A DNA stretch of 64,000 nucleotides from Exiguobacterium sp. (GCF_020832205.1 NZ_JAFIFD010000033.1:124001-188000), one strand, 5' to 3'; counted from the first letter of the stretch, positions 37,627 to 46,704 are shown. Notes: generated from the letters alone by a model not told the origin. A program made the numbers and translations.

Positions 37627-38330
37627 AACGCTCGACGATTTATTTGTTGTTCACACTGTGCCTGTTCACGGCCATCGCCGTCCCGGCTTATTTCGGCTAC
37701 ACGTACGTGATGAAACAAAGTGACGTGAAAGCACTCGAGCGCGAACTGTCGCTTGAACAGACGAAGCTCGAGCTTATGCGGCAAGAAGGCCGCGCCGTCG
37801 ATGTCGCCGATTCGCAGCGACTCCAGACGCGCGTGCCGGCCGAGCCTGCGTTAGACACCGTCGTCGAGGCGCTGTCACAGGCGAGCCAGCTTTCAAGCGT
37901 CAACGTGACGAGCATCGCTTTCGCGGACGGAATCCTCGCCGAGTCGGAAGTGCCCGAGACGATCGAACCGATTGACCCGGAGGACGTCAGTGCGACGTCT
38001 GAACCGGCGAGACCGGTCGACATCACTCCGGTGAACGCGTCCTCGGTGCGGGCGACCGTTTCGCTCCAAGCCGAGACGTATGACGCGCTCGTCCTCTTCC
38101 TCGAGTCGGTCGAGTCGATGAACCGGATCCACATCTTGCGGACCGTTCAATTCACTGGACCGGCCGAGACGGGACCGAACACGACGGACGTGATCGCGCC
38201 GCTCGACTTCACCGTCGAACTCGACGCCTTCTATCGTCCGGACTTGACGCAACTCATCGAAGACCGGTTCGTGCCGACGCAAACGTTCCCGCGAAAAGAC
38301 ATCCCGGTGTACGATTATACTTCGCCATAA
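37623..38330 (+). CDS. pilO: PilO-like alignment protein
   Basis: 235 residues. One N-terminal transmembrane helix (IYLLFTLCLFTAIAVPAYFGYTYV), a coiled coil (VKALERELSLEQTKLELMRQ), then a ferredoxin-like domain (VRATVSLQAETYDALVLFLESVESMNRIHILRTVQFTG). Overlaps pilMN by 4 nt. The function is assigned from topology and from its place right after PilN, as PilO proteins are poorly conserved in sequence. Last gene of the pilus locus. Confidence 0.85.
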   Translation: MKRSTIYLLFTLCLFTAIAVPAYFGYTYVMKQSDVKALERELSLEQTKLELMRQEGRAVDVADSQRLQTRVPAEPALDTVVEALSQASQLSSVNVTSIAFADGILAESEVPETIEPIDPEDVSATSEPARPVDITPVNASSVRATVSLQAETYDALVLFLESVESMNRIHILRTVQFTGPAETGPNTTDVIAPLDFTVELDAFYRPDLTQLIEDRFVPTQTFPRKDIPVYDYTSP

Positions 38331-38334
38331 CGAG

Positions 38335-38363
38335 ACGTCCCTTCAAAAAGAAGGGGCGTTTTT
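38335..38363 (+). terminator. Terminator ending the pilus operon
   Basis: ACGTCCCTTC with GAAGGGGCGT (one G·U), loop AAAAA, then T-run. Confidence 0.88.
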
Positions 38364-38376
38364 CAGTCGGCTGACA

Positions 38377-38405
38377 TTGTGTTCGGCTGCCGTTTTGCCT
38401 ACAAT
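38377..38405 (+). promoter_or_regulatory. Promoter of maf–radC
   Basis: TTGTGT at 38377–38382 and TACAAT at 38400–38405 with a 17-nt spacer. Confidence 0.65.
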
Positions 38406-38466
38406 CAACAGGGAAGCGTGAAACGGGAAGGAAGCCCGTTACAACAGATGAGAAGGAGTCGATACA

Positions 38467-39054
38467 ATGAAATCAACACAGAAACGTGTCATCCTCGCCT
38501 CGATGTCACCGCGGCGGACCGAACTATTGGCCAAGGCCGGCATTCACCACGAAGTGATTCCATCGAACGTCGTCGAGGGCGTCAACGGACAAGAAGCGCC
38601 AGATGACTATGTCGGGCGTCTCGCCCGTGAGAAAGCGCTCGACGTGGCGAGAAACAATCGTGACGCGATCGTCATCGGTTCGGACACCGTCGTCGTATTA
38701 GACGGGAACATTCTTGAGAAACCGAGCGACCGGGAAGAGGCGCGACGGATGCTCGAGCAGTTGTCGGGGGCGACGCATGACGTGCTCACCGGCGTCAGTA
38801 TCCTCGGACCCGAGCGGCAGGACTTGTTCGTCACGGCGACACGCGTCACGTTCATCGACATCCCGGAAGCGTGGCTCGACGGGTATCTCGATTCAGCGGA
38901 GCCGTATGACAAGGCCGGCGCCTACGGGATCCAAGGGTCAGGCGGTCTGTTCGTCGAGCGGTTAGAAGGCGACTATTACAACGTCGTCGGACTGCCGCTC
39001 CAGCCGCTCGTCCGGACGCTTGAAGGCCATGGGGTGACGCCGCGCTTTCTGTGA
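38467..39054 (+). CDS. maf: Maf nucleotide pyrophosphatase (dTTP/UTP type)
   Basis: 195 residues. Hydrolyses modified or canonical pyrimidine NTPs and is tied to septum formation in B. subtilis. Signature ILASMSPRRTELLAKAG at the N-terminus (the S-x-RR phosphate loop), VIGSDTVVVLDG with the catalytic Asp, and YDKAGAYGIQGSGGLF. Upstream of radC and mreBCD as in Bacillus. Confidence 0.95.
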   Translation: MKSTQKRVILASMSPRRTELLAKAGIHHEVIPSNVVEGVNGQEAPDDYVGRLAREKALDVARNNRDAIVIGSDTVVVLDGNILEKPSDREEARRMLEQLSGATHDVLTGVSILGPERQDLFVTATRVTFIDIPEAWLDGYLDSAEPYDKAGAYGIQGSGGLFVERLEGDYYNVVGLPLQPLVRTLEGHGVTPRFL

Positions 39055-39083
39055 ATGATGCGAAAGTAGGTGAAGGAATGACC

Positions 39084-39707
39084 ATGGTGCTCGACCGAAG
39101 TGTGGAAACCGCCATCGCCAGACTGCTTCAAATCGGAGGACGGGGCGGTGACCCGCGTGCGACCGCCCGGAGGCTGTCCGACGTATATCCGACGCTTCGG
39201 GCGCTGTCGCAGGCGTCCGTGAGCGACCTCTGTCAAATCGAAGGGATGACGAAGAAGAAGGCCGAACAGTTGCTTGCGGCGTTCACAATCGGCATCCGTT
39301 ATGTCGAAGAACCGAAGTCGGAGATGCCGACGATCCGCTCGCCGCAAGACGCGTATGAACTGCTCCGGGACGAGCTGCGGCTCCTCAATCAAGAGCATTT
39401 CGTCTGTCTGTATTTGAATACGAAAAATCAGCTTATTGCCCGGAAGACGCTCTTCGTCGGCGGGTTGAACTCGTCAATCGTCCATCCACGGGACGTGTTC
39501 CGTGAGGCGCTCAAGCTGTCGGCGGCATGTTTCATCGCCGTGCATAACCATCCGAGCGGCGACGCGACCCCGAGCCGGGAAGACATCGAAGTGTCGGAGC
39601 GATTGGTCGAAGCCGGTAACATCGTCGGCATCGCTTGCCTCGACCACGTCATTATCGGCGAGGACCATTACGTCAGCATGAAACAGCGTGGGTATATGAA
39701 TGGCTGA
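39084..39707 (+). CDS. radC: RadC family JAB/MPN-domain protein
   Basis: About 207 residues. N-terminal helix-hairpin-helix part (LCQIEGMTKKKAEQLLAAF), then the JAB domain with the zinc motif H-x-H…S…D in VHNHPSGDATPSREDIEVSERL, and DHVIIG. The family is linked to DNA repair or recombination by name, but its biochemical role is unsettled. In-frame ATGs at 39051, 39078 and 39084 exist; GAAGGA at 39072–39077 best fits 39084. Confidence 0.9.
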   Translation: MVLDRSVETAIARLLQIGGRGGDPRATARRLSDVYPTLRALSQASVSDLCQIEGMTKKKAEQLLAAFTIGIRYVEEPKSEMPTIRSPQDAYELLRDELRLLNQEHFVCLYLNTKNQLIARKTLFVGGLNSSIVHPRDVFREALKLSAACFIAVHNHPSGDATPSREDIEVSERLVEAGNIVGIACLDHVIIGEDHYVSMKQRGYMNG

Positions 39708-39741
39708 ATTTGGGAAAAGTTTTCCAAATGTGTGCTAAGTT

Positions 39742-39750
39742 TGCTATACT
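39742..39750 (+). promoter_or_regulatory. Extended -10 promoter before the five-helix membrane protein
   Basis: TGCTATACT (TG at 39742–39743, TATACT at 39745–39750), 20 nt before the ATG. No clear -35. Confidence 0.55.
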
Positions 39751-39769
39751 GGCAGACGAGGTGTTCACA

Positions 39770-40210
39770 ATGGAAAAATTGCTTTGGCTTTTAATCATCA
39801 GCTTCGCGTTTCTAGCGAGCTTCGTCCCGCTCGAACCGCTCGTGTTGACGTTCGTCGTCTTCGTGCTATTCGTCTTGATCAGTATGGCGTTGTTTCAACG
39901 TCTTCGAGAAGGCCACTGGGCCGACCGCTTGTCCCCGCTCATCATCGTTGGACTCGGGATCGTCGCCTTCATCGCCTATTTGGCATTGTTTCTCGCATGG
40001 GGGAACGCTACGCTCGATTCACAAGTGTTTCAGATGATCGGGCAACTCGTCTTCACGTACGTCGGGGTGTACTTATTCGTAGTAACAGTGTCTGGCTTTA
40101 TGGCCGGGGCGACACGGCAAAAGCCGTCCCGGTTCTTTCAACCGGTTCTCGTCATCTCTGTCATCTGTTACGGGGCGATGCTGTTGCTGTCCCTTTCGAC
40201 GCGGAGTTGA
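39770..40210 (+). CDS. Five-helix membrane protein of unknown function
   Basis: 146 residues, almost wholly hydrophobic. Segments: LLWLLIISFAFLASFV, LVLTFVVFVLFVLISMAL, LIIVGLGIVAFIAYLALF, LVFTYVGVYLFVVTVSGFMAG and VLVISVICYGAMLLLSL. No family recognised. It is an accessory gene between radC and the mre operon, with its own promoter, ribosome site (GAGGTG) and terminator. Confidence 0.75.
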   Translation: MEKLLWLLIISFAFLASFVPLEPLVLTFVVFVLFVLISMALFQRLREGHWADRLSPLIIVGLGIVAFIAYLALFLAWGNATLDSQVFQMIGQLVFTYVGVYLFVVTVSGFMAGATRQKPSRFFQPVLVISVICYGAMLLLSLSTRS

Positions 40211-40222
40211 TCATCCATATGA

Positions 40223-40248
40223 AGCAGGCGTATACGCGCCTGCTTTTT
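40223..40248 (+). terminator. Terminator after the five-helix membrane protein gene
   Basis: AGCAGGCG/CGCCTGCT stem, loop TATACG, T-run. Confidence 0.9.
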
Positions 40249-40322
40249 GTGTGTAGAGGACTCGTTCAACACGGTGTCGAAAACGTTACCATCAGGTGAA
40301 TTGAGAGGGAAGGTGAGGCAGC

Positions 40323-41159
40323 ATGAATGAGGATATCATTGATCAGGAGCGGGATTTGAAATTGATGTTGACGGACATCAAGAACGGGACGATTCGTCTG
40401 CAGGAACTTGACGAGGAACGGGTCATCCAATCGATGCTTCATCATATCGGTTCGACGGATCCCGAGCTTCGAGACCAGTTGATTTACACGCTCTTTTATC
40501 GGTTCATCATCGAAGACGAGCAATTGACGAGCGAGCAATTGGCGGACATGTTCCATACGACGCTCAAATATCACTTATTCCACGGCATCGGCGAAGCAGG
40601 GACAGATACGGTCTTCACCCGATCATTCTCGACTCTATTGATTGCGCTGATTCTAGGTCAAGACCGTCAACAGCGCTTCTTGTCTGAAACGGACATCGAC
40701 ATGTTAAAAGCGAAGCTGTTGGCGTATCTCGACTGTGAAATCGACACGAGAGGATATGTGACAGGAAAAGGTTGGGCCCATTCCATCGCTCATGTAGCCG
40801 ACGCGTTCGAAGAGCTCGTCTTGCATCCGCAGCTTGACGAGACGGAGTTTGGTGAGGTGCTTGAGGCGCTATGGAACAAAGTGCTCGTTCCGACTGTGTA
40901 TGTGCATGACGAGGATGAGCGGCTCTTGAACCCGATCTTCGCACTGCTCGACCGAGGCATGGACGAGCAGGAAGTACTCGTCCTGTTAGAGGAGTTGCCA
41001 GCGACGTTGCGCGCCCAAAAACAGCAACTCGAACCCGAACAGTATTGGCACATCGTCCATAATATGAGAACGTTCTTGAAGAGCTTGTTCATCAAATCGC
41101 ACGAGACGAACCGGCAAACTCTTCAAACGGCAGTGCTTCTCGCCTTGAAAACGATTTGA
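40323..41159 (+). CDS. DUF2785 family protein
   Basis: 278 residues, soluble and helical. The segment LLAYLDCEIDTRGYVTGKGWAHSIAHVADAFEELVLHP is characteristic of DUF2785, with conserved His and Asp residues in GWAHSIAH. The function of the family is unknown. Accessory insertion between radC and mreB. Confidence 0.78.
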   Translation: MNEDIIDQERDLKLMLTDIKNGTIRLQELDEERVIQSMLHHIGSTDPELRDQLIYTLFYRFIIEDEQLTSEQLADMFHTTLKYHLFHGIGEAGTDTVFTRSFSTLLIALILGQDRQQRFLSETDIDMLKAKLLAYLDCEIDTRGYVTGKGWAHSIAHVADAFEELVLHPQLDETEFGEVLEALWNKVLVPTVYVHDEDERLLNPIFALLDRGMDEQEVLVLLEELPATLRAQKQQLEPEQYWHIVHNMRTFLKSLFIKSHETNRQTLQTAVLLALKTI

Positions 41160-41181
41160 CGACGATGAAAGAGTTCTTGTG

Positions 41182-41208
41182 GCAGGCGCTTACACGTGCT
41201 TGCTTTTT
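41182..41208 (+). terminator. Terminator after the DUF2785 gene
   Basis: GCAGGCGC with GTGCTTGC (two G·U pairs), loop TTACAC, then TTTTT. Confidence 0.8.
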
Positions 41209-41301
41209 GATTTGCGTTTTTCGTAAAAAGAAGGCACACTAATAGACGGTGAGACAGGACTGAGATGCAGGGATTGTAAATAACCTGTAATCGAATGAAC
41301 G

Positions 41302-41329
41302 TTTTCAAACATGATTTTTCCGTTATAAT
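41302..41329 (+). promoter_or_regulatory. Promoter of mreBCD–minCD
   Basis: TATAAT at 41324–41329 with TTTTCA at 41302–41307, spacer 16 nt. Confidence 0.6.
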
Positions 41330-41363
41330 AAAAAATAGTGTAATCAAGAGAGGAGCAGCACGT

Positions 41364-42401
41364 ATGTTTCGTAGTTTTAACCGAGAAATCGGAATCGACC
41401 TTGGAACGGCTAACACGCTCGTTTATGTAAAAGGTCAAGGCATCGTCGTTCGTGAACCGTCCGTAGTGGCGTTCCGTACAGATACAGGTAGAATTGAGGC
41501 CGTAGGTAACCAGGCCAAGGATATGATTGGACGTACGCCGGGCAACGTCACGGCACGCCGTCCGATGAAAGATGGGGTCATCGCTGACTTTGAAACGACA
41601 GCAACGATGATCAAGTACTTCATGGAGCAAGCACAAAAGTCAAAGAGCGGTTTGTTCTCGTCGAAGACGAACGTCATGATCTGCGTACCAAGCGGCATCA
41701 CGTCTGTTGAAAAACGTGCCGTCGAAGATGCGGCCAAGCAAGCGGGCGCACGTGAAGCGTATACAATCGAAGAACCGTTCGCGGCAGCAATCGGCGCCGG
41801 TCTCCCGGTTTGGGAACCGACAGGCTCGATGGTCGTCGATATCGGTGGCGGTACGACCGAAGTCGCAGTGATCTCACTCGGCGGCATCGTGACGAGCCAA
41901 TCGATTCGTGTCGGCGGTGACGAAATGGATGACGCCATTATTCGTTACATCAAAAATAAATACAACCTCATGATCGGGGAACGGACGTCTGAGTCGCTCA
42001 AGATGGAAATCGGCTCGGCCCGCATCGATGCCTCGAACGAAGGCGAGAAGATGGAAATCCGCGGTCGCGACCTCGTGACGGGTCTTCCGAAACAAATCGA
42101 AGTTTCGGCTTCTGAAGTATGTGAAGCGTTGTCGGATACGGTCGAAGCGATTCTTGCCGGCGTGAAACAAACGCTCGAGCAGACGCCACCGGAACTCGCG
42201 GCTGACGTCATGGATCGCGGAATCGTCCTTACAGGCGGCGGGGCGCTCCTTAAAAACTTAGACGATGTCATCTCGGATGAGACACACATCCCGACGCTCG
42301 TCGCGGATGAGCCACTCGACTGCGTCGCGATCGGGACAGGAAAATCTCTCGAAATGATGGACGTCCTCCGTTCAAAATCAGGCATCTCGTCGCGTCGATG
42401 A
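41364..42401 (+). CDS. mreB: Rod shape-determining protein MreB
   Basis: 345 residues, bacterial actin. Forms membrane-bound filaments that guide the elongation machinery. Phosphate-1 loop [18 protein letters not shown], phosphate-2 [18 protein letters not shown], adenosine motif [20 protein letters not shown] stands before the ATG at 41364; the longer open frame upstream covers the promoter and is not used. Confidence 0.97.
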   Translation: MFRSFNREIGIDLGTANTLVYVKGQGIVVREPSVVAFRTDTGRIEAVGNQAKDMIGRTPGNVTARRPMKDGVIADFETTATMIKYFMEQAQKSKSGLFSSKTNVMICVPSGITSVEKRAVEDAAKQAGAREAYTIEEPFAAAIGAGLPVWEPTGSMVVDIGGGTTEVAVISLGGIVTSQSIRVGGDEMDDAIIRYIKNKYNLMIGERTSESLKMEIGSARIDASNEGEKMEIRGRDLVTGLPKQIEVSASEVCEALSDTVEAILAGVKQTLEQTPPELAADVMDRGIVLTGGGALLKNLDDVISDETHIPTLVADEPLDCVAIGTGKSLEMMDVLRSKSGISSRR

Positions 42402-42414
42402 GAGGTGAAAAGCG

Positions 42415-43305
42415 ATGAGCCGGTTCGTACGCAATAAAAAGCTCATCATCACGCTGATCGGTATTATATTGTTCGTCGTCATTTTAGGGGTTTCGATTCG
42501 AGGACGGTCGGAATCCGCCTGGTACCAAGACGTCACGCGTGATGTGGTCGGGACGTTCCAACGGGTGTTCACCGTGCCGATCGGCTGGATGGACAGCACG
42601 GTGTCCTCGATTTCGGACGTCCGGGATATCTATGAAGAGAACCGTCAGTTGAAACAACATTTGACGAAATATGCGGAAGTGTCGGTCGAGGCCGACGACC
42701 TTCGCCGGGAGAACGAGGAGCTGCGCCGAATGATCGACGCGAGCGAGACGTCGCTTCGTGACTTCGACCTCATCCCGGCCGAAGTCATCGGGCGCACGCC
42801 GAACGACTGGCAGCGTTACGTGACGATCAACGTCGGTCAAGAACGCGGCGTCGAGAAAGGGATGGCCGTCACGGCCGCCGGCGGTATGGTCGGTCGGGTC
42901 ATCCAGGCGAGCGCCTACACGTCGCAAGTCCAGCTCCTAAGCGACAACAACCGGACGAACAACGTCTCGGCGGTCGTGAAAGACGCGGACGGCAAAGCGA
43001 CGTACGGGACGATCGACGGCTTCGACAGCGAGACGAACGAGCTCTTCTTCACGAAGATCTCGAATAGCGTCGAGTTGAAAGAAGGCGAGATCGTGTCAAC
43101 GTCAGGGCTTGGCGGACGTTATCCGGCCGGTCTCGTCATCGGGACGGTCGAATCGATCGAGACCGACGAGTACGGCGTGTCTCAAGTCGCCCGCATCAAG
43201 CCAGAGGCGGACTTCAACGAGTTTTCACAAATGTTCGTCATCGATCGAACGCTCGTAGAGCCGTTCTTGACGGGTCCTGAGGAAGGAGGAGCAGCCGGTG
43301 AGTAA
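42415..43305 (+). CDS. mreC: Rod shape-determining protein MreC
   Basis: 296 residues. Short cytosolic N-terminus, one membrane helix (LIITLIGIILFVVILGV), a coiled coil around 70–105 (YEENRQLKQHLTKYAEVSVE, DDLRRENEELRRMI), then the two beta-barrel domains outside the cell (MAVTAAGGMVGRVIQ, VSTSGLGGRYPAGLVIGTVE). Links MreB to cell-wall synthases. Followed by mreD with an 8-nt overlap. Confidence 0.95.
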   Translation: MSRFVRNKKLIITLIGIILFVVILGVSIRGRSESAWYQDVTRDVVGTFQRVFTVPIGWMDSTVSSISDVRDIYEENRQLKQHLTKYAEVSVEADDLRRENEELRRMIDASETSLRDFDLIPAEVIGRTPNDWQRYVTINVGQERGVEKGMAVTAAGGMVGRVIQASAYTSQVQLLSDNNRTNNVSAVVKDADGKATYGTIDGFDSETNELFFTKISNSVELKEGEIVSTSGLGGRYPAGLVIGTVESIETDEYGVSQVARIKPEADFNEFSQMFVIDRTLVEPFLTGPEEGGAAGE

Positions 43306-43801
43306 CATGAGAGTGTTCATCGCCCTGTTCCTCCTCTTTCTTATTGAAGGGACATGGGCCGCCATTTATTCGTGGCACTACATGACCCCGTTTTTGTCTT
43401 TGACGTTGATCGGGCTCATGTATATCAGTTTGTATGGCCGCTGGGAGTCGGCACTCGGTTTCGGGCTCGTGTTCGGATTACTGTATGACATCGTCTACAC
43501 CGACTTGCTCGGAATTTACTTATTTACTTTTTCACTCATTCCTCTCTTAGTCAGCTTCGTGTTAAAATATATAGGTGAGAACTTCTTCTCGGTCGTCATC
43601 ACGTTCACGTTTATGATGCTTGTCTTCTCTTTCACGATTTACAGTGTGATGGCAGCGATCGGCGGGACGACCATGACCATTCAAACACTATTAGTTGAAC
43701 AGATTCCAGGGACGCTCGTCGTCAATGCGATCGCCATCGCGGTACTGTATTACCCGATGACGCGATACGTGGCGCCGCGACCTGTAGCGAAGAGAGGGTA
43801 G
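43298..43801 (+). CDS. mreD: Rod shape-determining protein MreD
   Basis: 167 residues, GTG start with AAGGAGGA 7 nt upstream. Four to five membrane segments; YGRWESALGFGLVFGLLYDIVYTDLLGIY is the conserved MreD region. The start overlaps the mreC end. Confidence 0.92.
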   Translation: MSNMRVFIALFLLFLIEGTWAAIYSWHYMTPFLSLTLIGLMYISLYGRWESALGFGLVFGLLYDIVYTDLLGIYLFTFSLIPLLVSFVLKYIGENFFSVVITFTFMMLVFSFTIYSVMAAIGGTTMTIQTLLVEQIPGTLVVNAIAIAVLYYPMTRYVAPRPVAKRG

Positions 43802-43803
43802 CC

Positions 43804-44475
43804 ATGATGGAGCGTAAACGACACATTACGATTAAAGGACATCGCAACGGGATTGCAATCCACTTCAATCCAAGAAGTGGCATCGATGAGGTGCTCCTAG
43901 AGTTAGAGGCCACGTTGCAAGAAATGGAGCCGCCCTCTGGGAAGATTGCACTCAAATTGCACGCGGGAACTCGTTATTTGGACGAGGAGCTGTCACGTCA
44001 AATTCGTGAAGTCGTTGCTCGTCATGGCGTTTTTTATATCGAGGAGCTTTCGAGCGAGGTCATGTTGACCGAAGAGGCGAAAGCGACGTACGGCAAGAAG
44101 ACGTTCCATTACCATAGCGGGACGATCCGCAGCGGACAAGTGCTCTCGTTCGACGGCTCGGTGCTCATCATCGGGGATATCAACCCGGGTTCAGAAGTCC
44201 GGGCGACGGGAAGCATCTATTGTTTAGGCACGATACGAGGAAATGTCCGGGCCGGTGTCGAAGGATGGGAGGACGCGGTGATCACCGCGAGTCTGCTCCA
44301 TCCAAAGTTTCTGGCAATCGGCGAGCACGTGCTCGCGTCAGACGGCGACGAACCGCTTCCGGAAATCGAGATGGGTTGCGCGTATCAGACAAATCAGGGC
44401 ATTGAAATGACGCGTCTTCGTCAAGTGATGACAGGATTAAAAGACGCATATGCAATGGAATTACAGAGAGGGTGA
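43804..44475 (+). CDS. minC: Septum site-determining protein MinC
   Basis: 223 residues. N-terminal FtsZ-inhibiting domain, then the C-terminal beta-helix that binds MinD (RSGQVLSFDGSVLIIGDINPGSEVRATGSIYCLGTIRGNVRAG). Blocks division away from midcell. Two adjacent ATGs leave the start open by one residue. Same mre–min order as B. subtilis. Confidence 0.95.
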   Translation: MMERKRHITIKGHRNGIAIHFNPRSGIDEVLLELEATLQEMEPPSGKIALKLHAGTRYLDEELSRQIREVVARHGVFYIEELSSEVMLTEEAKATYGKKTFHYHSGTIRSGQVLSFDGSVLIIGDINPGSEVRATGSIYCLGTIRGNVRAGVEGWEDAVITASLLHPKFLAIGEHVLASDGDEPLPEIEMGCAYQTNQGIEMTRLRQVMTGLKDAYAMELQRG

Positions 44476-44480
44476 GTTTG

Positions 44481-45338
44481 ATGGAGCAAGTAGTAGAGCC
44501 TGTACATACAGCGAAAGAAGTGAAGAAAGGTCGGGCCATCGTCGTGACGTCGGGAAAAGGTGGCGTCGGTAAGACAACGACGACCGCGAACCTCGGGACC
44601 GGTCTTGCGTTATCCGGACACTCGGTCTGTCTCGTCGATACGGACATCGGTCTTCGGAACTTAGACATCGTCCTCGGACTCGACAACCGAAGCATCTATA
44701 ACCTCGTCGACGTCATTAACGGCCAGTGTAAGCTGCATCAAGCGCTCGTCCGCGACAAGCGGTTCGAAGAGATGTACTTGCTCCCGGCCGCCCAGTCGAA
44801 AGACAAGACGTCGGTTCAACCGGAACAAGTGAAAGAGATCATCGACCAGTTGAAGACAGAATATGACTTCGTGTTGATCGATTGCCCGGCCGGCATCGAG
44901 CAAGGCTTCATGAACGCGATCGCCGGGGCAGACGAGGCCGTTGTCGTGACGACGCCGGAGAAGGCGGCCGTCCAAGACGCGGACCGCATCATCGGCATGC
45001 TCGAGCAAGCCGAACACGTCGCCGCACCGAAACTGATCGTCAACCGCGTGAAGAACCACCTCGTCGAATCGGGCGACATGCTCGACATCGATGACATCAT
45101 GCGCATCTTGTCGATCGACCTCCTCGGTGTCGTCGTTGACGATGAGGAAGTCATCGCCGCAGCGAACCGCGGGGTACCGGTGACGATGAATCCGGACAAC
45201 AACGCCGGACAAGCGTACCGGAACATTACGCGCCGTATCCTCGGCGAGTCGGTTCCGCTCATGTCGATTCAAACAGATAAAAAGCCGGTCGGTTTCTGGA
45301 CACGGCTCATGATGAAATTTGGAATGAAAAAAGCGTGA
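44481..45338 (+). CDS. minD: Septum site-determining ATPase MinD
   Basis: 285 residues. Deviant Walker A VTSGKGGVGKTTTTANLG, catalytic-site DTDIGLRNLD, IDCPAGIE, and a C-terminal amphipathic membrane-targeting helix GFWTRLMMKFGMKKA. Canonical MinD starts about two residues before AIVVTSGKGG; here an extra N-terminal stretch of about 18 residues is present (MEQVVEPVHTAKEVKKGR). The ATG at 44481 follows AGAGAGGG; a GTG at 44472 is too close to that site. There is no later ATG before the P-loop. Confidence 0.95.
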   Translation: MEQVVEPVHTAKEVKKGRAIVVTSGKGGVGKTTTTANLGTGLALSGHSVCLVDTDIGLRNLDIVLGLDNRSIYNLVDVINGQCKLHQALVRDKRFEEMYLLPAAQSKDKTSVQPEQVKEIIDQLKTEYDFVLIDCPAGIEQGFMNAIAGADEAVVVTTPEKAAVQDADRIIGMLEQAEHVAAPKLIVNRVKNHLVESGDMLDIDDIMRILSIDLLGVVVDDEEVIAAANRGVPVTMNPDNNAGQAYRNITRRILGESVPLMSIQTDKKPVGFWTRLMMKFGMKKA

Positions 45339-45360
45339 AGGCAACGAAAGTTGCCTTTTT
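45338..45360 (+). terminator. Terminator after minD
   Basis: AGGCAAC/GTTGCCT with a GAAA tetraloop and T-run. Confidence 0.92.
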
Positions 45361-45381
45361 GTGTCGAAAGGAGAGACGTGC

Positions 45382-46704
45382 ATGAAACTCATCTATGAAC
45401 GGACGCCGTCGATCGAACGGGCGATGCTCGTTGACGGGGAGCGATTGCTCGAGGTCGAGGAACGGTTCATCGACCAACTGTCAGTCGGGACGATCGTCGA
45501 GGCGGCGGTCGAACGCATTCACCCGTCGCTCGGTGCCGCGTTTTTGACCGACGGTGCGACGACGTTCTTCCTCCCGATCGCCGAGACGCTCCGAGCGCTC
45601 GCCGCGTATCCGGACGTCCCGACGATCGGACAAGCAGCGGTCGTCGGTGAGAAACGGCTCGTCCAAGTGACGAAAGAAGGCATCAACGGCAAACACCATA
45701 AAGTGACGGAGAACATCCGCTTCGGTGGGCGCTATGTCGTCTACTTCCCGTACGGGCGGCGGCAACTGTACAGCCGCAAGCTCGACCTCGTCACACAAGA
45801 CCGGCTGTCAAAAGTGTTCACGCTCAACGAGACTGAAGGGGTGTTGTTCCGGACGGAGTCGGGACAAGCGAGCCCTCAGGCGCTGCAAGAAGAGCTCGAG
45901 CTCTTGCGCGCCCGGGCCCGGGACGTCGAACAGAACCGCTTCGGCCAAGACGAGCTCCTCTGTGAGCAGTTCGCCCGCCGACACGCGATCGAGTCCGTCA
46001 TGACGAACGACGCGGAGGCGAAGCGACGCCTTGAGCGGCTCGACGTCCCGGTCGAGCGCCACGTCGGCAAAGGACGGATGAAAGAAGCGCTCCGACTGGA
46101 CGATGCGATCGAGAAACTCGAGAGCCGTGTCGCTTGGCTCGAAGGCGGGGCGTACGTCTTGATCGAACAAGTCGAGACGATGACCGTCATCGACGTCAAC
46201 AGCGGCAAAAACGTCGCGGTCAAAGACAAAGGGCGGGCCGCCGACACGATCAACGAGGCGGCGCTCTATACGGTCATGGAACAGCTCCGGCTGCGCAACA
46301 TCGGCGGCATGGTCGTCATCGACTTTTTGCGCGGCTCCAAAGACGGACAGACACGCCTATTGAAGAAAATGAAAGAAGTCGGGGCGCGCGACCCGCGCCG
46401 CGTCGAAGTGTACGGCTTCACGAAGATGGGATTGTTCGAACTGTCACGGGAGCGGACCGGCCGTTCGATTCAAGACCGGATGGTGCGTGACGGGCGTCCG
46501 TCGAAGCTCGCCGTCTTCTCGCGGCTCGAACGGGCGTTGCTCGATTTAGGGACGCACGACGCCGTCGTGTTGTCGCTGCCACAGAAATGGCAAGACGGGA
46601 ACTGGGACGCGTTCGGCTTTGAAGTACTGTTCGTTGACGGAGAGCCCGGCATCGCCTTTTTCGGTACGGTCGAGGAATGTCAAAATTTCGTACAACGTCG
46701 TTGA
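45382..46704 (+). CDS. rng: Ribonuclease E/G family protein
   Basis: 440 residues, RNase G-like in length. N-terminal S1 domain split by an RNase H-like insertion as in the family (GTIVEAAVERIHPSLGAAFLTDG, RLVQVTKEGINGKHHKVTENIRFGGRYVVYFP). The catalytic domain has both metal-binding aspartates in TVIDVNSGK and MVVIDFLRGSKD. The C-terminal zinc-link CPxC motif is not visible and the C-terminal scaffold of RNase E is absent. AAAGGAGAG is spaced for the ATG at 45382. Occupies the slot of spoIVFA–spoIVFB in B. subtilis, which has no RNase E/G. Confidence 0.92.
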   Translation: MKLIYERTPSIERAMLVDGERLLEVEERFIDQLSVGTIVEAAVERIHPSLGAAFLTDGATTFFLPIAETLRALAAYPDVPTIGQAAVVGEKRLVQVTKEGINGKHHKVTENIRFGGRYVVYFPYGRRQLYSRKLDLVTQDRLSKVFTLNETEGVLFRTESGQASPQALQEELELLRARARDVEQNRFGQDELLCEQFARRHAIESVMTNDAEAKRRLERLDVPVERHVGKGRMKEALRLDDAIEKLESRVAWLEGGAYVLIEQVETMTVIDVNSGKNVAVKDKGRAADTINEAALYTVMEQLRLRNIGGMVVIDFLRGSKDGQTRLLKKMKEVGARDPRRVEVYGFTKMGLFELSRERTGRSIQDRMVRDGRPSKLAVFSRLERALLDLGTHDAVVLSLPQKWQDGNWDAFGFEVLFVDGEPGIAFFGTVEECQNFVQRR

